Shown: one piece after another, positions 50,318 to 57,240 of the stretch
How the letters are laid out: each line of letters opens with the position of its first letter
How positions within the stretch are numbered: position 1 is the first letter of the stretch
Origin: an uncultured Alphaproteobacteria bacterium
GTDB lineage: Bacteria; Pseudomonadota; Alphaproteobacteria; RF32; CAG-239
Length of the DNA stretch: 64,000 bases
Reading direction: 5' to 3'
Assembly (NCBI GenBank): GCA_949282205.1
Contig: CASDOS010000009.1
Coordinates: 1-64,000, forward strand
Notes under the pieces: model-generated
Told to the model about the DNA's origin: nothing
Seen by the model: the letters and a program-made list of their open reading frames with translations, nothing else
The model's database searches: none
Made by a program: the position numbers and the translations under genes

Positions 50318-52291
50318 TTAACGGTGGAAAAGACGCTCCAAATCACTAACATCCAACCTCACATACGTCGGCCGCCCGTGGTTACATTGGGCGGAATGAG
50401 GCGTACGTTCCATTTCGCGCAGCAGATGATTCATCTCCGCCAAATTAAGCCGACGACCGGCACGCACCGAACCATGACAAGCCATTGTCGCAGCGATGTG
50501 ATTGATTTTATCTTCAACAACGGTGGTTGCGCCCCACTCAGCCATTTCATCGGCCAAATCGACAATCATCTTTTTGATAGACGCATCTTTAAGAAGCGCC
50601 GGCACTTCCCGCACGATAACGCTGGAACCGAAATCTTCCACCACCAAACCGAGTTTAGCAAGACTATCATATTCGCCGGAAAGCGCGGATTTTTGAGTTA
50701 AGGATAAATCGACCACTTCAGGAAGGAGAAGAAGTTGCGAAGGCAGGCGTTCCCCTGCGGTCATTGCCGCCTTTAATTTTTCAAGCACGATGCGCTCGTG
50801 AGCGGCGTGTTGGTCAACAAGGATGAGCGCGTCTTCGGCTTGAGCCAAGATATAAGTATCGTGAAATTGCGCCTTAGCCACGCCGAGTGGTCCGACATCT
50901 TCATCGGAGATTGGCATATAGTCTTCTTCGGTTTTGACTGAGAATTTGCGTTCCAAATCGGGGAGAACCGCTGTTGAGCGAGAAGAAAAGCCGGAAGATG
51001 GACGACTTTGAAACGACGGATAAGCCCGTTGAGGAGAATAAGAGGAAGTTGTTCGAGATGATGGATAAGAAGAATATGCGGAAGATGTATGAGAAAAATC
51101 TCCAAGTACAGAAGAAGAAGCCCCACCGCTAAAAGGACGACTTGGAATAGGCAAATCATCATCTTCATCAATGCATACCCCCGAAACCGAAACAGTTGAT
51201 GCTCTAGATGAAGCGCTGACATTATCACAACCGTTTTCTGGAATAAAATCATTGACAAGCGAGTTAAGGTCAAGTTTATCGGCACTACGTTTATCCCCTT
51301 CAAGCAGCGCATGACGAACAGCGCCGACAAGGAGCGAACGGACGCCTTGTTGGTCAAAAAAGCGCACTTCGGCTTTGGTGGGGTGGACGTTAACATCAAC
51401 ATACATCGGGTCGACTTCTAAAAAGAGGACACACGCCGGATAGCGAGAATTTTCCAACACACCGGCATAAGCGCCTTTAAGTGCGCCGAGAAGCAATTTA
51501 TCCCGTACCGGACGATTGTTGACAAACAGATATTGAAAGAGTGTATTGGCTTTATTATAGGTCGGCAGACTAACCAAACCGGAAAGAGACATACCGCCGC
51601 GTTGCCCCTGCACTTGGAGAGCATTTTCGGAAAAATCGCGTCCCATCACTTCGGCCGCCCGCCGCAAGCGCGCATCAAACAAATCTCCGGTAGAAGAAGA
51701 GAGAGCTATTTTCTTTTTCTCATCGACATAAAGATAAAACGACACATCAGGATTAGCCAAAGCGATACGAGAGATAATATCGGCGCAAGCCCCCGCCTCT
51801 GCGCTGTCGGCTTTAAGGAATTTCAAGCGAGCCGGCGTGGCATAAAAGAGGTCACGCACTTCAATACGCGTCCCTTTAGGTTTGGCGCAAGGTTTAATAT
51901 CGTCTTTGACACCGCCTTTAATTTCGAGTTCCCATCCGCTGTCATCATCAGCCTGACGGGTAGAGATTTTCATCTTAGAAACAGACGCGATAGAAGGCAG
52001 CGCCTCGCCACGAAATCCCAAAAATTGAATATTAAACAAATCATCGGAAGGAAGTTTGGAAGTAGCGTGTCTTTCAACGGCCATCGCCAAATCTTCATTA
52101 TTCATTCCTTTTCCGTTATCTTCGACGACGATTAAGGTTTTACCGCCGGCCTTGAGTGTCACCTCAATACGTGTCGCCCCGGCGTCAAGAGCGTTTTCGA
52201 CTAATTCTTTAATCACCGAAGCCGGCCGCTCGATAACCTCCCCAGCGGCAATTTGATTAACCAGATTAGATGGCAAAACCCGAATAGACAT
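50318..52291 (-). CDS. mutL: DNA mismatch repair protein MutL
   Basis: A 657-residue protein from the ATG at 52291 (AAGGAG upstream). The N-terminal GHKL ATPase has NQIAAGEVIERPASVIKELVENALDAGA, DNGKGM and TSKL...LGFRGEALPSIASV. The linker (~345-460) is Ser/Tyr/Pro-rich. The C-terminal endonuclease domain has DQHAAHERIVLE (the DQHA(x)2E(x)4E metal motif), ACHGSVRAG and CNHGRPT. It is a nicking endonuclease coordinating mismatch repair. The CNHGRP form replaces the common CPHGRP. No mutS is in the window. Confidence 0.95.
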   Translation of the reverse strand: MSIRVLPSNLVNQIAAGEVIERPASVIKELVENALDAGATRIEVTLKAGGKTLIVVEDNGKGMNNEDLAMAVERHATSKLPSDDLFNIQFLGFRGEALPSIASVSKMKISTRQADDDSGWELEIKGGVKDDIKPCAKPKGTRIEVRDLFYATPARLKFLKADSAEAGACADIISRIALANPDVSFYLYVDEKKKIALSSSTGDLFDARLRRAAEVMGRDFSENALQVQGQRGGMSLSGLVSLPTYNKANTLFQYLFVNNRPVRDKLLLGALKGAYAGVLENSRYPACVLFLEVDPMYVDVNVHPTKAEVRFFDQQGVRSLLVGAVRHALLEGDKRSADKLDLNSLVNDFIPENGCDNVSASSRASTVSVSGVCIDEDDDLPIPSRPFSGGASSSVLGDFSHTSSAYSSYPSSRTTSSYSPQRAYPSFQSRPSSGFSSRSTAVLPDLERKFSVKTEEDYMPISDEDVGPLGVAKAQFHDTYILAQAEDALILVDQHAAHERIVLEKLKAAMTAGERLPSQLLLLPEVVDLSLTQKSALSGEYDSLAKLGLVVEDFGSSVIVREVPALLKDASIKKMIVDLADEMAEWGATTVVEDKINHIAATMACHGSVRAGRRLNLAEMNHLLREMERTPHSAQCNHGRPTYVRLDVSDLERLFHR

Positions 52292-52467
52292 GGTAACACT
52301 CCTTTTGAATTTTTTATAGGGAAAAAAGGAAAAGAAGACAATATGTTTGTGACAAATATGCACGCTTTAAATGTAATAAAAGTATATTTTTTCCATGCCA
52401 TCCCCCCACCCCTGCACACATACCTTTTGACTATCAAAATAAATTTTATTTTTTGACAAAAAAAAGT

Positions 52468-52496
52468 TTGCATCTGTCGCTAAAATGTGCTATAAA
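52468..52496 (+). promoter_or_regulatory. Promoter of the 52547 gene
   Basis: TTGCAT (52468-52473), 17 bp, TATAAA (52491-52496). The shared leader motif begins 16 nt downstream. Confidence 0.6.
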
Positions 52497-52511
52497 GGAT
52501 TTCAAGAAACA

Positions 52512-52527
52512 AATTTTTATGTCAAAC
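52512..52527 (+). promoter_or_regulatory. Shared 5' leader motif AATTTTTATGTCAAAC
   Basis: It ends 20 nt before the ATG at 52547, in the same layout as at 2703, 15088 and 53953. Confidence 0.45.
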
Positions 52528-52546
52528 CCATTAAAAACAAAGCATT

Positions 52547-53032
52547 ATGAACAATCAATCATCACTGCAAAAAGAAGCGGAAAAACTCGACTCACAAGAA
52601 TTATCCTATCTTGAGCAAAGCAACATTTTGGCACAACCGAATGCCGAAAAAGCGATGTTGGATTATGTAGTAAGCAGAAAGATATTGCACTACAAAATTC
52701 TGCCCCAAATTTTCGACCTAGCAAACGCATCGGAAATCATCATGGAATACATACAAAACAAAATCTGGTTTGATGATGACATTTTGCTCAAACTATTCGA
52801 TTTGCCAAACGCCGAAAATATCGTATTGGAATACGTCCGAAACAGCGGAATACTTTCAAGTGAAGCGTTGCAAAAGATATACGCATTACCGCAAGCCTCT
52901 GAGATTATATTGGAATATGTCCAAAACGGTTTCTACCTCTCTGATGAAGACATCATCAAAATACGGGAATTACCGCGGGGAAAAGAAATTTTGACCATCT
53001 ATACCAATATAAGCCAAAACTTACGCAAGTAG
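52547..53032 (+). CDS. Helical-repeat protein, 161 aa
   Basis: It has four to five helical repeats of about 32 residues, each with a helix ending .ASEIIMEYIQN or .AENIVLEYVRN, and then a short helix of the type DDDILLKLFDLPN or SSEALQKIYALPQ. No family is recognised; the repeat spacing resembles TPR/HEAT-like or ankyrin-like alpha-solenoids. Cytoplasmic. The related 53985 gene has the same kind of promoter and leader. A terminator follows. Confidence 0.65.
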   Translation: MNNQSSLQKEAEKLDSQELSYLEQSNILAQPNAEKAMLDYVVSRKILHYKILPQIFDLANASEIIMEYIQNKIWFDDDILLKLFDLPNAENIVLEYVRNSGILSSEALQKIYALPQASEIILEYVQNGFYLSDEDIIKIRELPRGKEILTIYTNISQNLRK

Positions 53033-53051
53033 ATGATTTAAGCAAACAACA

Positions 53052-53088
53052 AAAAGCGGTTGCCCGAGAAGGACAGCCGTTTTTTTAT
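53052..53088 (+). terminator. Intrinsic terminator after the 52547 gene
   Basis: CGGTTGCC / GGACAGCCG-type stem (one bulge) followed by TTTTTTT. Convergent with the 53099 gene. Confidence 0.65.
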
Positions 53089-53098
53089 TGCGAACCAC

Positions 53099-53593
53099 TT
53101 ATTCCAAAAATTCCCAACACATTTTTTGACAACTGCCGCGAATTAACGCCAACAAAGTCACCTGACGACCGTTTATATTAATATTTTCCATCACGTCAGA
53201 TGATCTGTCCACCAAAACGGAAGCCAGATTTCCATAAGACTTAATCGCTTTCAGCGCTTTAGCCAACGCATTTTCAAACGGCATCGTATAGCTAAAAATC
53301 AGCGCCAACAATTCAACATCGGAAAGCCCGTAATGCAAATCTTTCAACAAAGCGTCGATTAATTTTTTCTTAGCCGCTTTGTGCACTAAGCTCCGCGCTT
53401 TTTCACAATCTTTAGGCGACTTATAAGTTGCATCGATATGCCGCACAATTCCTTTTATTTCCGCCAAAAAATCCTTAGGGTTCTTAGAGGAAAACTGCAT
53501 ATTTTCAAATTTTTTCTTATCTTTTGCCGTTAAAATTTTTTTTCCGGTATATATTTTTTTTCTTTTATCAATTCTTAATCTTATCCGTTGCAT
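53099..53593 (-). CDS. RadC N-terminal (UPF0758) domain-like protein, lacking the JAB/MPN domain
   Basis: A 164-residue protein from the ATG at 53593 (GGGGG upstream). A longer frame would run through a terminator. Residues ~85-150 (GLSDVELLALIFSYTMPFEN, ALAKALKAIKSYGNLASVL, VMENININGRQVTLLALI) match the helix-hairpin-helix-like N-terminus of RadC proteins (LSD.ELL.L.L....P...PLAK.LL..FGSL..VL...G....L). The metal-dependent JAB domain that normally follows is absent, and the protein ends soon after. A basic N-terminus (RIRLRIDKRKK) may bind nucleic acid. Function unknown. Confidence 0.6.
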   Translation of the reverse strand: MQRIRLRIDKRKKIYTGKKILTAKDKKKFENMQFSSKNPKDFLAEIKGIVRHIDATYKSPKDCEKARSLVHKAAKKKLIDALLKDLHYGLSDVELLALIFSYTMPFENALAKALKAIKSYGNLASVLVDRSSDVMENININGRQVTLLALIRGSCQKMCWEFLE

Positions 53594-53602
53594 ATTGCCC
53601 CC

Positions 53603-53637
53603 AAACAAAAAGACCGCCTTTTGATTAAGGTGGTCAG
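53603..53637 (-). terminator. Intrinsic terminator of the upstream small unit
   Basis: Minus-strand stem GACCACCTT / AAGGCGGTC, then TTTTTGTTT. It lies just before the RadC-like start, so it either ends the 53863-start transcript or works as an attenuator. Confidence 0.75.
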
Positions 53638-53863
53638 GGGAGTTCAAAATACTATCTTACGATTAGCCCTGAAAGCCTTTAGACAAACGTCTTGAACATA
53701 CGCCAACAGCTCCCCGACCGAAATCGGGGATATAATCACGCACGCCGGATTTATAAAGACGCGCGTATAACGATGCCATATCCAACACCGCGTAAGACAG
53801 GGATTTTGAAGCCCCGCACCCTCTCAGATGCTAAACGTAACAGACAAAACGCCCGAACGCCTG
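53606..53863 (-). ncRNA. Putative small RNA (or short-peptide) transcription unit
   Basis: A promoter (53870-53898) and a strong terminator bracket about 255 nt with no long ORF. Internal structure includes a CCCCGA / TCGGGG hairpin (~53725-53742). A short minus-strand frame ends ..LYKSGVRDYIPDFGRGAVGV CSRRLSKGFQG at a stop at ~53665, but its possible starts have no ribosome site. Non-coding RNA is slightly favoured. It matches no RNA family I know; it does not look like tmRNA, RNase P or SRP RNA. Confidence 0.4.
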
Positions 53864-53869
53864 AAAGCA

Positions 53870-53898
53870 AATATAAAAGAGAGTATGCAAAAAAGCAA
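53870..53898 (-). promoter_or_regulatory. Promoter of the small RNA unit
   Basis: Minus strand: TTGCTT (53893-53898), 17 bp, TATATT (53870-53875). Back-to-back with the promoter of the 53985 gene. Confidence 0.6.
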
Positions 53899-53910
53899 GT
53901 GAAAAATCTC

Positions 53911-53939
53911 TTGCCAAAGCGAAAACGCTTTGATAGACT
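53911..53939 (+). promoter_or_regulatory. Promoter of the 53985 gene
   Basis: TTGCCA (53911-53916), 17 bp containing an AAGCG..CGCTT dyad, TAGACT (53934-53939). Confidence 0.6.
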
Positions 53940-53952
53940 ATCGGCAATTATA

Positions 53953-53969
53953 TATTTTTATGTCTAACC
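53953..53969 (+). promoter_or_regulatory. Shared 5' leader motif ATTTTTATGTCTAAC
   Basis: It is placed as in the sister loci, 17 nt before the ATG at 53985. The internal ATG frame stops after three codons (M-S-N-H-stop), showing that the motif need not be translated. Confidence 0.5.
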
Positions 53970-53984
53970 ATTAAGCCTACAATT

Positions 53985-54761
53985 ATGAACGCTAAAAAAA
54001 TTCGCACAATGATTGAGAACGGAGAAGAATTGCCGATTGAGGCTCAACGCCACATTATCCGCATCAGACACTTGGAATTGTTCAAACGCTACATCAAAAC
54101 CCATTTCATCGCCCCCGAAGTTGAACCGGAATTGCTAAAAACATCCGCCCGTGAATTATTAAAGGCGTATATAGAAAACGGCAACTGGCTATCAGCTCCC
54201 GTACAAAAAATGATGTTGGAAGATGAATACATCGGCGCATTCAAGCTCTATACGGCCAAAGCGCAGTTAAAAAACAATCTGCATCCGGAATTAATCAATC
54301 CCTCCCGCTTTATGCAATATGAAACTTTTTTAAACAACGGGAAATATTTAAATCCGAAAGCGGAAGAATTGTTATTCAAGCCGGAAAACGCCAAAGCACT
54401 GACACGCTACATACAAACCGCGCAATTTTCAAGAGAGATACAAAAAAGACTGCTGCAACCGGAAAACCGAGATATATTTGAGAAATATCTACAATATCGT
54501 CGCCTATCTCCGAAAGTAGAAGCCCAACTGCTCGAACCTGAAAACTTTAACGCTTTTTGCATATACAACAGACATTATGCGCTCTCAGAAAAGAATCAAC
54601 ACAAGATGTTAAACAGCAACAATCCGGAATTACTGAGAAGATTTTTGAGTTGGTGGCATCTATGCAAATCGGCACGATGCATACAAATGCTCCGCAGCAC
54701 CGACACTTCGTTACCGGAAAAGCGCACATTACAGCTACTGGCAAGAATTACCCAATCATAA
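53985..54761 (+). CDS. Helical-repeat protein, 258 aa
   Basis: It has about seven helical repeats of 31-34 residues with the pattern LSPKVEAQLLEPENFNAFCI, SREIQKRLLQPENRDIFEKY and NPKAEELLFKPENAKALTRY. Each is two helices, with a conserved L-L-x-P-E-N turn. It is similar in design to the 52547 protein. No catalytic motif and no signal peptide are present. Probably a cytoplasmic binding scaffold. Function unknown. A strong terminator follows. Confidence 0.65.
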   Translation: MNAKKIRTMIENGEELPIEAQRHIIRIRHLELFKRYIKTHFIAPEVEPELLKTSARELLKAYIENGNWLSAPVQKMMLEDEYIGAFKLYTAKAQLKNNLHPELINPSRFMQYETFLNNGKYLNPKAEELLFKPENAKALTRYIQTAQFSREIQKRLLQPENRDIFEKYLQYRRLSPKVEAQLLEPENFNAFCIYNRHYALSEKNQHKMLNSNNPELLRRFLSWWHLCKSARCIQMLRSTDTSLPEKRTLQLLARITQS

Positions 54762-54766
54762 CCGCG

Positions 54767-54813
54767 AAAAAAACACCGACACCGATCTTCGCAAGAAGAC
54801 GGTGTTTTTTTTG
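54767..54813 (+). terminator. Intrinsic terminator after the 53985 gene
   Basis: AAACACCG / CGGTGTTT outer stem and an inner TCTTCGCAAGA-type hairpin, followed by TTTTTTTT. Confidence 0.8.
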
Positions 54814-54882
54814 TAGCAAAACACTTGATTTTTAAAACAAGCGAACTAAAGTGCGAAAAGTAAAAAAGCTAAAGGAGCAAAA

Positions 54883-55263
54883 ATGTTAAACTTATTATAT
54901 ATTTCATTGGGTGGCGCATTGGGCGCGTTGGCAAGATACAGTTTGAGTTTAGGTCTGGCAAGTAAGAGTATGAACTTCCCGACCGCAACATTATGCACGA
55001 ATATTGTCGGTTGCTTTTTAATGGGCATGATAACAGAGATTTTCACGCTTAAGGCGAATTTACCGAGCGAATTAAAATTATTGATAGCAACGGGATTTCT
55101 GGGCGCTTTTACAACCTTTTCGACCTTTGGCTTAGAGAGTGTCAGTTTAATCAACAAAGCGGAATTCGGTAAATGCTTTGTGTATATGACAAGCTCGGTT
55201 GTGTTTGGCGTGAGTGCGATATTCGCCGCCGTATGGCTCACCCGCAACATTTTAGTCCGCTAA
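54883..55263 (+). CDS. crcB: Fluoride channel CrcB/Fluc
   Basis: A 126-residue, four-helix membrane protein. Family motifs are GGALGALARYSL (helix 1), PTATLCTNIVGCFLMG (helix 2, with the conserved Asn) and GFLGAFTTFSTFGLE (helix 3, with the Phe-box and Na+-site region). It forms a dual-topology dimeric fluoride exporter. AAAGGAG precedes the ATG. No fluoride riboswitch is seen in the 100 bp upstream. Length is typical. Confidence 0.93.
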   Translation: MLNLLYISLGGALGALARYSLSLGLASKSMNFPTATLCTNIVGCFLMGMITEIFTLKANLPSELKLLIATGFLGAFTTFSTFGLESVSLINKAEFGKCFVYMTSSVVFGVSAIFAAVWLTRNILVR

Positions 55264-55321
55264 ATTCAATAGAGAAAAGAACCAACGCCAAAGAACGAAA
55301 TTGCGCAACCGGAAAATAACG

Positions 55322-57139
55322 TTAAGACCTACCGCCAAGAGTTTTAGCGGACATTGCCAAACCTAAAGCAGGAGGTTCTGGTTGTTCATCAGTAAACACA
55401 AGTTTTCCTTTCCAATCATCAGGAAGTATGGCATGACTTTTTTTCATCTGCCCGCGATTTTTGAAAATCAACTCTTTAACGGAGCTCAAATTTCCCCCCT
55501 CTAAGTTTACTTCTGCGCAAGAAGAAAAATCCATATTTGGCGGTAAATTATCCGAATTACTCAAATCAACCTTTGCCCCTTCTTTAAAACGAAGATTAGG
55601 TTGTCCGCTCAAATCACATCCATCTAAATCCACTTCATCACAGCAAGATACATCCAAATTTTCCGGTAAATTTTTGGCTTTGTACAAAATAACTTTAGCC
55701 CCATCTTTAAAACGAAGATTAGGTTGAGAGCTCAAATCGCATCCTCTTAAATCAACCTCATCGCAGCAAGACACATCTATATTTGCCGGTAAATCTTTTG
55801 CCCTGCGCAACTTAACCTTAGCACCGTCTTTAAAGCGAAGATGAGGCTGTTCACTCAAATTGCAGTAACTTAAATCAACCTCATCACATATAGAAAAATC
55901 AAGATTTGGCGGTAAATTATCCGAATCACTCAAATCAACCTTTGCCCCCTCTTTAAAACGAAGATTAGGTTGTCCGCTCAAATCACAAGATCTTAAATTA
56001 ACCTCTGCACATTGAGAAAAATCAATATCTTCCGGTAAAAATTCAATATTCTCCAAATGAACACTTTCAACATTACCCAAAAACAATTCATATAAGGAAT
56101 CCATATCACTACCATAAATACTAACCTTCTTACAATGAGAAAAATCAACATCTGATGGAATGTCCTGTACATTACCTAAAATGACCTCAGCCCCTTCTGC
56201 AAAAACTAAATCAAAACGCTCATCCTGCTCATCATCATCATCATCCTCCTCCTCATCATCATAGTCATCATCATAGTCATCATCATAGTCATAATAGTCA
56301 TAATAGCCATCACCATAACATTTCAAACTGCAATTAGATAAATGAAGTTCTGCACATTGAGAAAAATCAAAATTATGAGGCAACTCAAACAACTCATCAC
56401 CTGTTCTTCGTATTATGCAATGGATGGTAACTTTCGCCCCCTTTTTAAAATGCCATGCACCATAAGAAGTGAAATAAGTACTATGAATACCCACCTCATC
56501 ACACATAGAAAAATCAATATTTGCAGGTAAATTTTTCGCCACTTTCAAATTAACCTTTGCGCCATCTTTAAAGCGAATACTTTGCACGCCTTGCAAATCA
56601 CACCAATTAAAATTCACCTCATCACACTTAGAAACATCCATATTTTTCGGAAACTTCACATCTTCGCCAAATTGGATTTTCTCATGGCTTAAAAACACCA
56701 CTTTATCATACGCGCTAAAATCTTCATCTTTAAACTCACTTTTAAGACACATAAAGCATTTCCGAACATTGGCATCAGAAAATAAATAGTATCCGTCTTT
56801 AATTTTTTTAAGTTTTGCAAATTCTATCCCATAGCCGGATTTTTCGGCTATTTCTTGTCCTAATTGAAGAACATCTGCTGATTGCTCACGATTATCAAAG
56901 GTGGAGAGCACGACATCTTTGAATTTCGCCTGTTCCTCATCCGGCAATTTAGCAATAAGTTGGAGCATATTTTGAATACAACGCGGATGGTTTGTAGATT
57001 TAAGAATATCAAGACACACTTCCGGCGTCAGTTTCTCTTTCGGTTGTCGCACACCTTTAACAACCACGCCTTTATCATACGCCATCAAGATATTGGCAAC
57101 TTTCAAAGGTGTTTTAGGATTTTCAATATCTACAAACAT
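55322..57139 (-). CDS. Solenoid family protein P6, 605 aa, with Asp/Glu-rich insert
   Basis: Its N-terminal domain (MFVDIENPKTPLKVANILMA...PKEKLTPEVCLDILKSTN) belongs with P7. Repeats at both ends are regular, for example LPANIDVSCCDEVDLRGCDL and SSQPNLRFKDGAKVILYKAK. They are interrupted near residues 276-305 by a run of Asp, Glu and Tyr (YDDDYDDEEEDDDDDEQDE), encoded by trinucleotide repeats at 56224-56312. The cap is LIFKNRGQMKKS...WKGKLVFTDEQ. The C-terminus and 3' flank are almost identical to those of P7, so the two genes are a tandem duplication. Function unknown. Confidence 0.8.
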   Translation of the reverse strand: MFVDIENPKTPLKVANILMAYDKGVVVKGVRQPKEKLTPEVCLDILKSTNHPRCIQNMLQLIAKLPDEEQAKFKDVVLSTFDNREQSADVLQLGQEIAEKSGYGIEFAKLKKIKDGYYLFSDANVRKCFMCLKSEFKDEDFSAYDKVVFLSHEKIQFGEDVKFPKNMDVSKCDEVNFNWCDLQGVQSIRFKDGAKVNLKVAKNLPANIDFSMCDEVGIHSTYFTSYGAWHFKKGAKVTIHCIIRRTGDELFELPHNFDFSQCAELHLSNCSLKCYGDGYYDYYDYDDDYDDDYDDEEEDDDDDEQDERFDLVFAEGAEVILGNVQDIPSDVDFSHCKKVSIYGSDMDSLYELFLGNVESVHLENIEFLPEDIDFSQCAEVNLRSCDLSGQPNLRFKEGAKVDLSDSDNLPPNLDFSICDEVDLSYCNLSEQPHLRFKDGAKVKLRRAKDLPANIDVSCCDEVDLRGCDLSSQPNLRFKDGAKVILYKAKNLPENLDVSCCDEVDLDGCDLSGQPNLRFKEGAKVDLSNSDNLPPNMDFSSCAEVNLEGGNLSSVKELIFKNRGQMKKSHAILPDDWKGKLVFTDEQPEPPALGLAMSAKTLGGRS

Positions 57140-57170
57140 TTGCTCTCTCCCATTAATCTAACATAAGAAG

Positions 57171-57199
57171 AGAATAGCATAAAAAAAGAAATTGCGCAA
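57171..57199 (-). promoter_or_regulatory. Solenoid-family promoter of P6
   Basis: Minus strand: TTGCGC (57194-57199), 17 bp, TATTCT (57171-57176). It is nearly identical to the P7 promoter over the whole 29 bp. Confidence 0.7.
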
Positions 57200-57240
57200 C
57201 CTGAAAAAAAGCATCCCCGTCAAACAACCGGAAAATAACG

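Noticed and set aside
53606-53863. tmRNA, 6S RNA, SRP RNA or RNase P RNA
   Set aside because: None of the diagnostic conserved sequences of these RNAs was seen, so only a generic putative sRNA is reported.
53692-53967. 91-aa plus-strand ORF
   Set aside because: Highly basic and without a ribosome site. It runs antisense to the bracketed small transcription unit and across the 53985 gene promoter.
54780-54882. Fluoride riboswitch upstream of crcB
   Set aside because: The conserved crcB-motif RNA core was not found; only the preceding terminator and a simple ribosome site are present.
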